NCBI GenBank assembly: GCA_022749755.1
Contig: CM040444.1
Coordinates: 16,475,274-16,539,273 of the forward strand
Source of the DNA: Azadirachta indica
Taxonomy: Eukaryota; Streptophyta; Magnoliopsida; Sapindales; Meliaceae
Length of the DNA: 64,000 nt
Direction of reading: 5' to 3'
Below are positions 10,713-21,930 of this stretch, one piece after another (positions within the stretch are counted from its first letter, which is position 1; the number at the start of each line of letters is the position of its first letter). The position numbers were made by a program, and so were the translations under genes. The notes beneath the pieces were generated by a model that was not told the DNA's origin, searched no databases, and saw only the letters and a list, made by a program, of their open reading frames with translations.

Positions 10713-11658
10713 TACAAAATAGAAGTCGGTAGTTGGATCCACTAATTTTTAACTCCATCTCTCAATCATGTGAGATTATTTTTAGGCTCTAAATGGTAAA
10801 CTACTAGGTAAATATTTACCGATAATATTTAAAGACAGTCTTAATACATGCACCTGATCACATAACTGTGTTATGTGATTTCAAGATACTAAGATACAAG
10901 TTCAATGGACTCAAGATTGAAGAAATAGAAATTAATTAATTTAGATGAAAGTTGCCATGTTACCTAATGTTTGAGCATCAGAGTTAGTCTATAATGTTAA
11001 GTATATTAGTTAACTGTAGACCGTATTCAAAAGTTTAAATTATTAAGTAAAAATCTAAAAAAAGGCAGTATTTTTAAAGATAAGTTTTAAACAGACACAA
11101 CTAAATCTGAACTAAGCTTGTTTGTATGGACAAAACAGCATCTTTCTCCGATGGACATGCGAGACGCTTATAGGAGAACATATCTGCAATCGTCATTTCT
11201 CTCTTGCTGCAAGAAATTCTAAGAAGCTAGTTGCTCATATTGTGTGATGCCGAGCCACCTTAATTAATTCTAAAATACTATAAATTTAATTGCATCGTTA
11301 ATAGTAATAGAAAACTTTCAAGGATAATATTAAAGAGCTCCAATTTTGTTACATGTGCAAAGCATTAAGCACGTTGGTCAAATTTGTCGTAGTTGTTTCC
11401 TGCAGCAGAATGCAACATATAATAATACTATTTAGTCGATGAATATAATATATATGCAGTCATCTCGTAGCCGCAGCCATTCACCGACCAGGGAAATTAA
11501 GAGCTCGTATATACAAAAGAGATTTTATGGAGTTAAAAGTTATTTTAAATATTTGATAAAATCATTTTATAATTATTTTAAAAAAGAAAAAAGACTTTTT
11601 AAATCTGATTTTAAAAATAATTTTATTGATAAATATAATGCGAAATAACATATATAAT
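10713..11658. other. Intergenic, no gene seen
   Basis: AT-rich, with only short open stretches and no family motifs. The open stretch at 11439-11648 contains a chance SRSRSH but lacks every other feature of the array family. Confidence 0.45.
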
Positions 11659-12027
11659 ATGTCTTAGATATTAGGCGTGCCGCTGGTTTTCCTACATCTG
11701 CTGGTTATCTGCCTCCTGCTTCTTTCTGCAATCCTGGCCTATGCTCTTACTTCTGTTGCTGCTGTTTTTCTTTGCTAATTATTAGGCCTGCTGCTAGTTT
11801 TCCTGCTTCTGCTGGTTTACTGCCCGCTGCTCTACTTGTTCGTTGATGCTGCTTTACTCTGCATCTTTCCTATCCTAGAGAGCCTGCAGTTTCTTTATTC
11901 TTGATTATATTTATAGACTTCGAATATGATTTGTACTTTATGCCATTGCGTTGTTCTTATATTTTCTTTTCTCACTTATTTTAATAATATATTATTTTTC
12001 ACTTATATAAAAAAAAAAATGTCTTAG
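11659..12027 (+). mobile_element. Short 5'-truncated LINE-like insertion with poly-A and target duplication
   Basis: ATGTCTTAG occurs at 11659-11667 and again at 12019-12027, directly after an A-run at 12009-12019. Between them, 11668-12018 resembles the 3' untranslated end of plant LINEs: a T-rich stretch with GTACTTTATGCC, an AATAATATATTA-like tail, then poly-A. The layout (target duplication, insert, poly-A, target duplication) is diagnostic of target-primed reverse transcription. No coding part remains, so the LINE label is inference from structure. Confidence 0.65.
11671..11850. repeat. Internal 111-bp direct duplication in the LINE-like insert
   Basis: TTAGGCGTGCCGCTGGTTTT at 11671 and TTAGGCCTGCTGCTAGTTTT at 11782 start two copies that stay similar for roughly 45 bases (CTGCTGGTT.ACTGCC). 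The rest of the unit is less clear. Confidence 0.6.
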
Positions 12028-12459
12028 TGATATGACATTGATTATAACTTTTACTAGCACGCATTCAGTTATGAGTCCTCGTCCATTGTAAAAGTAAAAA
12101 TAAAAATAAAAATAAAATAGACCAATTGCCTACCCTTTCATTTCTTTACGTAGTTTTATTCGTACTTTTCCATTTTTGGCCTACAATATATTCATTAATA
12201 TATATAGAATTTTCTCCATTATTTTACGTATATACTTCAAACTCAGTCACATGTCATTTTCTTTTTTTTTAATTAAAAAAATTTGATAGGACGAACTTTC
12301 TTCAAATGAAGATACTTCGGAGAAACAAGCTAGCTTGTATACAATACTTGAAACCTTTATATATATATATATATATATGTTGTTAAGAGGAACTAATTAA
12401 TTAACTTTTGTTTTGTTTAAAGGATTCTGGAAATTAATTTGAAACGGTAAATTTATTTG

Positions 12460-12514
<55 letters not shown>

Positions 12515-14107
12515 TTGACAACTAACTAGTGAACCAAAATAAATTCTAGTGACCCCGTAGTTGGATTCGGCAATTGACAAGGTTTCTAATTAGAAGTAAC
12601 ATTAATATATAAATAGAAATAAAAGGATAATTTTAAAGAATAAAATTGAGGTAACGTTTACTTTTTTTGATTTGAACTTTAAACGTAACTAAAATATAAA
12701 TTTAAATGATATATTTATTTTTTATTTTAAAACATTTTAAAATTAATATTAAATTATTTATTTAACAAAATAAAAAATTTAAAAATTACATATATAGCCT
12801 TTTAAGTAATATACTTATATAAATATATATTATAATTTTGATTATATAAGCATAATAATAGATAAAAAATTAATAGTTTATATTAGTATGTACAATTATT
12901 TATTTATTTGATACATGATTTTTTTAAAAAAATAATTTCTATTTAATGATGTAAAGATCAATAAAAATTAAATAAAAATAATAAATTATATTATAATATA
13001 ATTGTGATTATGTAAATATATAAATTTATTACAATAATTAAAATACAAAATAAGTAGGACTGCGAAGATAAGTAGAGGAGAATCATAATAAAAAAAAAAC
13101 ATACGTTAAAAATAGTTAATTAAGGTTTTAATTTTATTAGTAAATAAATTAATAAAATAAAAATATTTTTAAAAAATAAAAATATTAAATTATTTAGATA
13201 TTTGTTTATTTATATTTAAATTAAAATTTTTAATTTAATTATATTCAAATAATTCATATATAAATTAAAAAATAAACGACTCTTAAACATAATTAATAAA
13301 AACAAATAACCCTAACGGATAGTAGGCATGAAGTGCTAAGAAATTGCGTTATTATATGGAATTTTAGATTGAAGTTTAGCCTATTTGATTTTTTTGATTC
13401 CATCACCTTCCACTATTTTATTCAAAATTTCCAAAAGTGTTACATGTGCAAATCATGGTGGTCAATCAATTACCGTTAGTTCAACCATCAACCCAATAAA
13501 CAATTGTATCGAGTAATTTCGTGGAACAAATAGACATACTATTTTATCAAATGATCAATTATTATTTATATATATATATATATATATATCCGCTTTTATC
13601 ACGTGGCAAACAGTCAAGTTCTGATTTTTTCTTATCTAATAAATTAATTTCAAGAAAAATACCAGCAATATTCAAATTTTTTAAAATAGCAAAAAGTAAT
13701 TACAACAACGAGTCAATTTTATCTTCAGCCATTATGGAAAATTAAAAAAAAAAATTAATCATCTATCCTTTAATTATTTTTGTCGTGTCCTCAAATAGTT
13801 TTCTTTTTCAAATTTGGCCTCCTATACATTATGTAATAAACGTGTCACATGCCCTTTTCGATATTAGAATAAGTCCGTCCCCATAGCTTTCCATTCAAAC
13901 TTCCTTCCAAGCTGCTTCCAAGAAACAAGTTCATCAATAACAGTAATTAAAAAAAATATTGAAATTAGCACTTCTATATATATATCTCTAGGTCTCTCCT
14001 TCCTGCTGCAAATCGATTTCTTAAATCTTGTTATTCCATCTCCAATTTCTTCTACAAGAGATTCCATTTCCAATTTCTCCCACCAGCTCTCTTGTAGAGA
14101 TACAACC
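12028..14107. other. Intergenic spacer before copy 5
   Basis: No gene. It contains a TA tract (12358-12378), the TTA microsatellite, a very AT-rich block at 12650-13300 that could be an old hAT-like MITE (GGTAACGTTT-like left edge, AAACGACTC-like right edge, no confirmed target duplication), and 13415-13560, which matches 6922-7050 upstream of broken copy 4. A TA tract at 13565-13588 and TATATATATA near 13975 precede copy 5. Confidence 0.45.
12462..12514. repeat. (TTA)n microsatellite, about 17-18 units
   Basis: An uninterrupted TTA/ATT trinucleotide run of about 53 bases. Confidence 0.95.
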
Positions 14108-14132
14108 AAAAAAAAAAAAAAAAAAAAAAAAA
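14108..14132 (+). repeat. A25 run abutting the ATG of copy 5
   Basis: Twenty-five consecutive adenines, the last one being the A of the start codon at 14132. In mRNA this would be an unstructured oligo(A) just upstream of the AUG. Confidence 0.9.
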
Positions 14133-14551
14133 TGAGAATTAGCAAAGCTAAGAAGCAAGGCAAGTTGATGCAGATTTTCTCAGCCCCCATCAAAATTCTA
14201 AGCAAGGCTAGAGACTTTTACGTGAAGGGCATGGAGAATTGCGCCAACCGACTAAGTTACAGCCCCTCGGTAGCCTGCCCTTCTGCTCCGGGGGTGCGGT
14301 TACCCAAGAGTTCCAGTGTCAACTCTTTCAGGACAGCATACGATGATGAAGAATTCAGACAACTTTTACGCGCTGCGTCTAAAAAGGAGGGGAGGCAAAC
14401 AGCTTTTCAGATGCCGAGAAGTTACAGTGTTAGCGTAGGAAAGATTGGGAAAATTGACGAGAATGAGCCTTGTGCGTTTGAAGAAGATGTTGTGAGGGCA
14501 AGCTTGTTGTATTCAAGAAGTACTACAAGTAAATTCGTTAACAGGATTTAA
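14132..14551 (+). CDS. Array copy 5: small basic plant protein, unknown family (139 aa)
   Basis: Function unknown. This is the copy closest to the family consensus: MRISKAKKQGKLMQIF, SAPIKILSKARDFYVKGMEN, VRLPKSSSVNSF, YDDEEFRQLLRAAS and RSYSVSVGKIGKIDENEPC, then FEED and YSRST. It is intronless and has no signal peptide or membrane segment. It differs from copies 1, 3 and 6 in having a short tail after RST. Its promoter-distal DNA (13415-13560) matches that of broken copy 4, so copies 4 and 5 come from one segmental duplication. The oligo(A) leader immediately before the ATG is unusual. Confidence 0.85.
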   Translation: MRISKAKKQGKLMQIFSAPIKILSKARDFYVKGMENCANRLSYSPSVACPSAPGVRLPKSSSVNSFRTAYDDEEFRQLLRAASKKEGRQTAFQMPRSYSVSVGKIGKIDENEPCAFEEDVVRASLLYSRSTTSKFVNRI

Positions 14552-16602
14552 TGATCGATACGATAGCTACATAATACATTTGTTTAATTGTTTATGTCCA
14601 CATGATAGTCAGGCTGCAGCACTCCAATAATTGAGTGTTTTTTTTTTTTTTTTAAATCGGTTTCATTTTTTCATCCTGTCATTAAGTTATTTTGGCAGTG
14701 ATCAGAAAATATATATTCATGGATTAATCTTCTATCTTGTAAAAGCTATAGTTTCCGTCTTAATTTTTACTTAAAAAATCTATTTATTATACTTTCAATG
14801 TTTTCAAATTACTTTTTTTTTATATATATATATATTATATATTACATATGTAATCTAATAAATTGATAGTATACTTTAAAAATTTATTGGAAGTGAAAGT
14901 TTAGATAAAATAAATCCCGTTATAATGTATTAAAAAATCTACTCACACTATTAGTAATTTTTTTATCCTCTAAAAATTTAGACCAAAAAATATTCTATCC
15001 CATAAATTAAGAGAGTCCCACAGTTTTTGTAGTGTATTTTAAAGAGAAGCAAAATATTATTAGTTCGGAAACGCCTGTCGTATAGGTAAGACCATGGATC
15101 TTTGTCACCTTGGGATTGATCCAAAAATTGGAAGTTCCATGGGCCCAAATAATACATTAAAGCTTAGAAACGTGTCTCATGTATAAGATTACTATCAAAT
15201 GGGCTTATCACATGGATTGAGCCCAAAAAAATAAAAGATGGAAACACAAAATTTAAAATTATTTCAATTTAAAAATTTAAATTCATAATAGAATCTAAAT
15301 AACAGTATTAAACTCTAAAATTCTCCTTATGTTCAAGAACCATGTCAAAGGAACTTTTCATTATAAATAAAGATAAAAATAAGAGTATTAAACTCTAAGA
15401 AAATTAGCTTGAAAGTCCATGAATAATTTGACAAAAATTTTCCAAGTTGTGCTCCTCCTAATTAATTTAAGAGAAATATGGTCCTCCCTATTGGAAAGAT
15501 TTGAAGGTGATGAGACAACCTTAGTATTGGGTAGTCCGCATTATTTTATATATATGTTGTGTTTTCTGCGAGATTAATTATTGTTACTGGCAAATCAAAA
15601 GCATTTAGGTGGGCAGTAAAAAACAAATCGACAACATTGTATGTATTAGACTTTTAATTAGCTCCATTTAACAACAACTGTTGAAAATGAAGTGTAAATG
15701 AGCTGATCATCGTACAAAATAAGGGAGATTAATTACCATCCCTTGCTTCAATAATATTGTGGTTTGACCATCAATTCATTCAATAAACTTGATTAGTCAA
15801 ATTAAATTCACGAGCATTAATCTTCAATATTGGACTGAGAAAGTGAGACTGGACCGCTGCATAATTTTGAAATTTTTTGTTTTTTTAATTATTATTGGTG
15901 ATCAATTTTGTCCAGCTATATATAATTATTTAAGGTAGTCACAATCACAAATTGATCTTTATTTGAATTAGTCCCCCAAACCGCTTGCCATTCTATTCAA
16001 ACCTTCTCACAGTGACAGAGCTACTAGCTTCCAAGAAGCAATGGCAATATATCTATATATAACGATGATTAAAAGTTAAAACAACGAAGAAGTCCCTCAA
16101 TTTTAATAAAACAATAAATAAGGACACACTTTAATAATTTTTAACAGCTAAAGTATCTAATATAGTGATGTTATCGGATGTTACTCACGGTGAAAGTGTT
16201 CAAGGGTACAATTACTTTAATTAAAATTTTGTCATAAGTACTTTGAATAAAGCCCAAATTAATATAGTAAACCTTCATACTTTCACCTTAGATGAAGGTT
16301 TACGATCTCAATTTCTGTTTAATTTGAAATTTTAATGGTAAACTTTTGTTATGATCTTGATAGTTTTAACAGTCAATAACATAGAAGGGGCCTATTCATT
16401 AAACATAATCTAAATATATTTGTATTTGTTATTTTCTCAAACATTAAGAATTAATTAATTTGTTTATATCCCATAATGAAAATAATAATCAACCTCCAAT
16501 TAAACTTCTATATATCTCTTAACTCTCTTTCTTTTGCAAATATCCAGGTCTCTCTTATTTCTCCTTCATATCTATCTTATTCTTTTGCTTGTCAGGCCAA
16601 AA
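14552..16602. other. Intergenic spacer between copies 5 and 6
   Basis: No gene. A T-rich tract is at 14638-14654 and a TA tract near 14821. The stretch 16085-16400 has MITE-like character (GTCCCTCAATTTTAAT) and contains a perfect 12-bp stem, GTAAACCTTCAT at 16267-16278 paired with ATGAAGGTTTAC at 16292-16303. TATATATCTC near 16510 may serve as a TATA element for copy 6. Confidence 0.45.
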
Positions 16603-17061
16603 ATGAGAAGAAGCAAAGGTAAAAAGCAAGGCAGGTTCAAGCAAATCATCGTCTCTCCGATCAGAATTCTTCGCAAAGCCAGAGATTTTTACATGAAAGG
16701 TATTGAGAACTGCGCGGGCCAAGTCGCTAACGGCGCTGCAATAGGCTGCCCTTCTGCCCAAGTACCTCTGCGGTTGCCCAAGAGTTTTAGTGCCAACTCT
16801 TTCAAAGCATGCAGTATTGATGAGGAATTTCGTCAACTTTTATGTGCAACATCTTCAATAAACATGGAGAGTAAATTGAAGAAGGTTAGGCAAACAACAG
16901 CTTTGCAGACGAGGAGTTACAGTTTTGGTGTTGGGAAGATCGGGAGAATTGATGAAGACGAGGCCTGTGAATTTCAGGAAGATGGTGCGAAAGCTGATAT
17001 GTTGTATCCAAGAAGTAGAAGTCATGTTGTTAAGAGCAATTGTTCATCAACCAATGAGTAA
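16603..17061 (+). CDS. Array copy 6: small basic plant protein, unknown family (152 aa)
   Basis: Function unknown. I start it at the ATG at 16603 (MRRSKGKKQGRFKQIIVSPI), matching the other copies. The frame is open for 23 more codons upstream and these would encode a hydrophobic stretch, but they begin at a TTG with no ATG, so I read that part as leader. The blocks present are ILRKARDFYMKGIENCAGQV, LRLPKSFSANSFKA, IDEEFRQLLCATS (Cys in place of Arg), an insertion of about ten residues (NMESKLKKVR), then RSYSFGVGKIGRIDEDEACE and YPRSRSHVV. In the third block Glu-Ala-Cys replaces Lys-Pro-Cys. The gene is intact and intronless. Confidence 0.83.
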   Translation: MRRSKGKKQGRFKQIIVSPIRILRKARDFYMKGIENCAGQVANGAAIGCPSAQVPLRLPKSFSANSFKACSIDEEFRQLLCATSSINMESKLKKVRQTTALQTRSYSFGVGKIGRIDEDEACEFQEDGAKADMLYPRSRSHVVKSNCSSTNE

Positions 17062-17677
17062 TTAACCGTGGGTGAACCTTTTTAAAATCAGTGTTTTAGA
17101 GTAATTCACCACTGATCATATGGTGTTCAGCGCTATTTATATATATATATATAGCTCATTTTGAGTTGAACATTGAGTTACATGAAATGAGCACTAGAAT
17201 TTGCACTAAATTCAAACTTGAAAAATGAAAACATGTGTACCTCGTATTGACAATCTGAAAGTCAATTTGTTATATATTTTCATTGTGGTGTGCGATATTG
17301 TGATATCTCACTTTCCAGTTGATTTATAGTTTGAACTCTATATAAAACATTTTAAACTCATGTCCTGTATGCAGTTATATTTGGTAAGATGGCTAAGTTG
17401 CTTATTTATTGAATGCAAAATATTTGCAAAATCTATTATCGAGTTTTCGTTACACTTACAATTTTTATCCCTCTAGTTTATGTGCTTTGCATTTTTTTTT
17501 TTTAAATAAAAAAAAATTGTAACTCTCTTTTATTCCCTTTTAAGGCTACTATTGATTTTCTATTTGTTTGCTGCTGTTTCATATTTACATCCTGGAATTA
17601 ATTATTGAAACTGTGAAATGAAGTGTAAGAATTAATCTCAATTTAATTTTGTATGTCATATTTTCGGTTCTCAATAA
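17062..17677. other. 3' flank of copy 6, no gene seen
   Basis: AT-rich, with a TA tract at 17138-17151. Nothing coding. Confidence 0.45.
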
Positions 17678-18407
17678 AATATTGTTAGGAAATTAGGAGT
17701 CGCAGCAAAACACGCATTTATAATAAAATTAAGAAAACAATTAAAATAAACGTTATGTAGGATGTATAATCATCCATCAAAATAATAATAATAAGTAAGA
17801 GATATAACCGTTCATAGTAAAATAAAGCAGCAAAATAAATCGACACAAATATTTTATGTGGAAAACCTCTAAACAAATTAGGGTAAAAACTATGGGTAAG
17901 TATAGGAGTATTTCACTATTTTAAAGTGGGGATTACAACTCTTTTTCTTTCTAATAACAAGAAAAAAACAACTCTCTAAGCAGAAATATTTCATACTCTC
18001 TCTCGAAATAGAAGAAATAACTCTTAGTGAATAATACAATATAAAGAATAAACTAATTTTTTTTCTCTCTTTATACAAACTCTCAATAAATAATTTGGGA
18101 TGGATGGAATAGTGAAAAGAGTAAGGTATTTATAGTGATTTCCTTCTATCATTTTTTCCACACACATTTTACAATTTACTCTACAAATTTCTCCACCTAC
18201 TAACCACTATTTAAATTCAAACTTTTTCCACCTAACACCAACCTCATTAGTAAAGAAAGTCACAAAGGAGTAGCTGCGCTTTCAGTATATTTCAGTGCTC
18301 ACATACGATATGATACTATTCATAAATACGATACTGTTTATTTATACAGCACTTTTCATTTATACAGTACTATTCACCAAAAATGAACTTTACAATTTCA
18401 CAAATAT
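17678..18407 (+). mobile_element. Solo Copia-like LTR (720 bp) with AATAT target duplication
   Basis: The element runs from TGTTAGG at 17683 to TTTCACA at 18402 and is flanked by AATAT at 17678-17682 and 18403-18407. Inside, 17850-17900 reads TTTTATGTGGAAAACCTC, the kind of sequence found near the middle of many plant Ty1/copia LTRs. No internal coding region and no partner LTR is present, so it is a solo LTR formed by recombination between the two ends. A TATTTATAG at about 18128 may be an old promoter TATA. Exact lineage is unknown. Confidence 0.75.
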
Positions 18408-20238
18408 TGTTCTCATCTAGATCCAGTGACCTTGAACCTGTCTACCGGTCATTTTGTAATTTAAACCTAATTATTAACTATAAGTTAAGTATCTCATAAT
18501 TTATATCAAAGTTTAAACTTATAATATTATTGATCACAGTCAACTTGGATCCTTCGTAATAAATTAATAATTCTTGCGGCTCGCATGTTACTGAAACTAA
18601 TTAATCATTATTTATTTTGTTTTCCAATATAAAATATAGAGCATAAAGCCTTCTAAAAATCAATTAATTTTTCATACAACAATAAGATAATAATTGATGT
18701 AGTGTTCCTATATTAGTTAAATAAATTAAAAACCTTATAGTATAAAGAGCATTGATGTAGATAGTCAAATTAATTCCTACTCGAGAATTTTCTCTTCTTA
18801 TCTCATCAAATACTCAAATCAATCCAAAACTAGGCCACAGAACTTGTATAGTTAATTCAAGTAGTTGATAACGAAATTATATGTTTGAAGTCTCTCACCA
18901 TTAAATTTTTGTTTTCTTCGAACTTTATATTAATTGAGGTTTATTTTTTATTTAACAATTAGTAAATTAAAGTATTCACATCTATATGCCCCTATGATTA
19001 GAATTGGTACTTGGCCTTTGACATAATTTAAAGCTAAAGGAACGGTTGATATTAACTTATTATTTCAAATGCAAGTATAATTTTTTTTCTTTGGACAAAT
19101 TAATTTTTTCCTTTTTGATAAATTAAAAAAATGAAAGGTACTTCGATATTAAAAATGAACAACATTGTCTGTATTTATTGAAGTCAAATTTCAATGCACG
19201 TTGTGGAGGAACGACATAAAAGTTCTGAAATTATATAACGCATTAAAAGCAATTTAATAATGGGTCAGATTTATCTATAATGGCCAAATTATATATTCTA
19301 CTACTATTCTTTTTTTTTAATATTTACTAATTGTTAAATATGTACCTTATTAAAATATTTTAATTAAAATTAAATTATTGGTGGATGCATTTGTGTGACG
19401 ATGGGATTAGAATAAAGTAACTTTAAAACATTAAAAAATGAAAGAACTTAATTATATGCTTATTATTAATTATATACGAGCAATCCCCGCCGCCATAAGA
19501 AACCTTGTGCTTACTAAATTTTTTTTGCTTAATTTCCCAAAGTATCTAATGTTTCCACTTTTCATGTGAATCGGTAATCAAAATTGCGCTTCAAATTCGG
19601 ATCTTTCTACCAAACACCAAAAAGAAGAAATAAAATACAAAGTGCTTTGACAGCTCTTAATTCGGGTAGAAGCACTTCCGTTTCAGTCTTTACAACCAGC
19701 AGCCATAAAATCTGGTATTACCAACTAAGCACATGGCTAATGAACGAACTTGCCAATCCACTAAAATTAAAAGGAAAACAAAAACATAACACATTCTGAA
19801 CTTTTCCCAGAAGCAAAATCAAACAAATTGAATTAATAGATCTGCTTTTGCGCTGTGTTCTAATGGAGTACAAAATTGACTTATTTAGACAAATTTTATA
19901 TACAATGAGTAATATCAGCTAACTACACAAATTTCTTATAGAGATTTCTCAAAAATTTTGATTCTTTTCTTCTAAGCTTATGTATATATTTAGAGTTGAG
20001 AGTTATTAAACGGAAGAGAAAGAATTACCCAATTCAAGAAGGTCCATGGTCTCGATATATAATTAACCATCAGCGAAGAAAACATTTAACGGAAGCACTT
20101 TTCAGAAGTGTTGCCATTCCGAAACGGTTTCATTTCATTCACTAACACAACACGGAATCGGTTGGCAGAAAATAAAATTAAAACAAAACAACAGATAGAG
20201 AAAATTTATATAGCTATACAGATTAACAAAATACTGTA
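18408..20238. other. Intergenic, no gene seen
   Basis: AT-rich. Open stretches such as 19584-19799 have no homologous partner in the window and no motifs. The part from about 20080 belongs to the duplicated segment that carries the 66-aa gene. Confidence 0.45.
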
Positions 20239-21930
20239 TCATGATATGGTACGTTTTCCAGGACGATCAGCAACTTTGAGAGTTTTGTCAATGAGTTTTC
20301 TGGCTTTTCTGCTTCGGATCTCCACCCTAACACTTGAACTTTTGTCCATCTTGATGTATGGTTTGTTCTTGGATTTCTTCAACGATCTAACCTTTGATTT
20401 GATCGTCTCCACCAAATTCTCCAACTGGTTTATCGCCATTTATTTGGGTTTGCTTCGGAAAAGAGAAAAAACAAAGAAAACAAAGATGGTGGGTTACTGG
20501 GTATACAACAACTCCACCATTTTGTGCCGGAGAGAGTAGCACCCTGCGTTTGCTATTGCTTTTGCTTTTGTTTTGCTTTTGCTTTTGCTTGGATTTGTTT
20601 CGCTTTCTGGTTTTCTACATAGCCTTTTATTGCTTGCTGTGTAGATAAATGGGTTTGGGTTTTACAGATAATTACGAGTTTGCCACCACATACCATCCCT
20701 TGCCGACTTTTGACGGAGTTTTGGATTACGTGTACTTCAAGCGTACATCTTCCTCTAGACCTTATATTACAATCATAATCTTTCACACGAGTTCCTCCCA
20801 AATTACAATCCACGATCTATAATTGCTTTTATTTGGAAGGGTAAATCTCAAATTTATCTGTAAAGTTTAATCGTATGTTTATTTTGGTGTAATTTCTTCT
20901 ATGTAGTATGAATTGTATTTATAAGATCGAAAAGACTTTTACATACCAAACAAAAGATAATTAAGATAGTGGATCTTAATGCGGACGGTTGGGATTGGAT
21001 GATGAAAATGTACGTATAATAGACCGTGTAGCACGCGAACCAACAAACGAAGAGGGTGTTATCTAGTACAGTTTAGAATTGCTCGTCGGTCAACTCAGTT
21101 TAACTGACAGTTAAATCATCTCCATTTCCTTGTACAAGGGTAATTTTGTTAATAATGAAAAGGCAAGAGTAGTTTGGTAAACTAAAACTTCGAGGAAGCC
21201 GTGTGTTGAGTGAGTAGTGAATTATAATATTATATTTCATAAAACTAATGGTAATTAAGGCCGCCCTATCGGCTATCCTGCTTTCATAGAACCCTATTTT
21301 TGGCACATTATTCATGACATGAATATGGTTGGCTGCAAAAGTTGTTGGAACATTATTTATTTATTTTTTAAATGCTATCGATTATGTTAAATTAGATAAA
21401 GCCATAATTCATTGACTCTTTATACTTACAACGAATGAATGAATATGTCCAATAACTCGGGTTATGTTTTCCAAAAATTACACCAAAAAAATATTGTTGG
21501 TATGATGGATATTGACAATATTGAACAGAACTTTTGCCCAAATTTGACTATGAACTCTGCAAGTAATCCAAAACTTTTTAGCATATGCATAAGCCAACCA
21601 ATAGCGTCCATAACACAGGCGTGTTTCTACTGGGTGTATCAACTGCTAATGCTGGATAATTAAATATAAAAATCATATATAGGAAAGAATAGGTTCACAT
21701 GTCACCCGTCACTCAGCCATGTTTTGGCTTTTCTTTTCTGAAAAATGAATACACGCAACACAAAAACAGAACAGAACAGAACAGAACAGGCAAGGAAAAC
21801 AAAAACAAGAAAAAAATAAATAAATAAAAGCACACACGTGCAATTGACATATACCCGCGTAAGGGTCAAGTGCTTACGAGCAAGCAAAGTAGAAAACAAA
21901 CTGATTTTGTACACATTCTAGTCTGCAGAA
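20080..21930. repeat. Duplicated segment, unit A
   Basis: It matches about 24140-26310 in the same orientation, about 4.1-4.3 kb apart. The shared parts run from the 3' flank of the 66-aa gene through its coding region and 5' leader to about 1.4 kb upstream. Small indels make unit B longer. Confidence 0.75.
20239..20439 (-). CDS. 66-aa basic protein, copy A (unknown family)
   Basis: Function not recognised. The single-exon ORF runs on the minus strand with ATG at 20439. It is Lys/Arg-rich (KSKVRSLKKSKNKPYIKMDK, then VEIRSRKARKLIDKTL) and has no signal peptide or membrane segment; it may be a nucleic-acid or membrane-surface binding protein, but that is only a guess from charge. Copy B at 24299-24499 differs at only three residues (Thr/Ser at 12, an Arg/Lys, and Ile/Met near the end), while the flanking DNA differs much more, which indicates selection on the protein. 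Upstream (20540-20600) lies an imperfect (CTTTTG)n tract, present also in copy B, probably in the 5' leader. Confidence 0.8.
   Translation of the reverse strand: MAINQLENLVETIKSKVRSLKKSKNKPYIKMDKSSSVRVEIRSRKARKLIDKTLKVADRPGKRTIS

Noticed and set aside
11439..11648. Open frame containing SRSRSH like the array family
   Set aside because: Only six residues match; none of the other blocks is present and the rest is low-complexity Lys/Tyr/Phe.
12650..13300. hAT-like MITE
   Set aside because: Edges look suggestive, but no matching target duplication or convincing inverted repeat could be read in such AT-rich DNA.
16534..16602. Hydrophobic N-terminal extension of array copy 6
   Set aside because: It begins with TTG, has no ATG, and no other copy has it. 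Read as 5' leader.
20108..20539. 143-codon plus-strand ORF over the 66-aa gene
   Set aside because: It is the antisense shadow of the conserved minus-strand gene; the equivalent frame in copy B is disrupted and much shorter.
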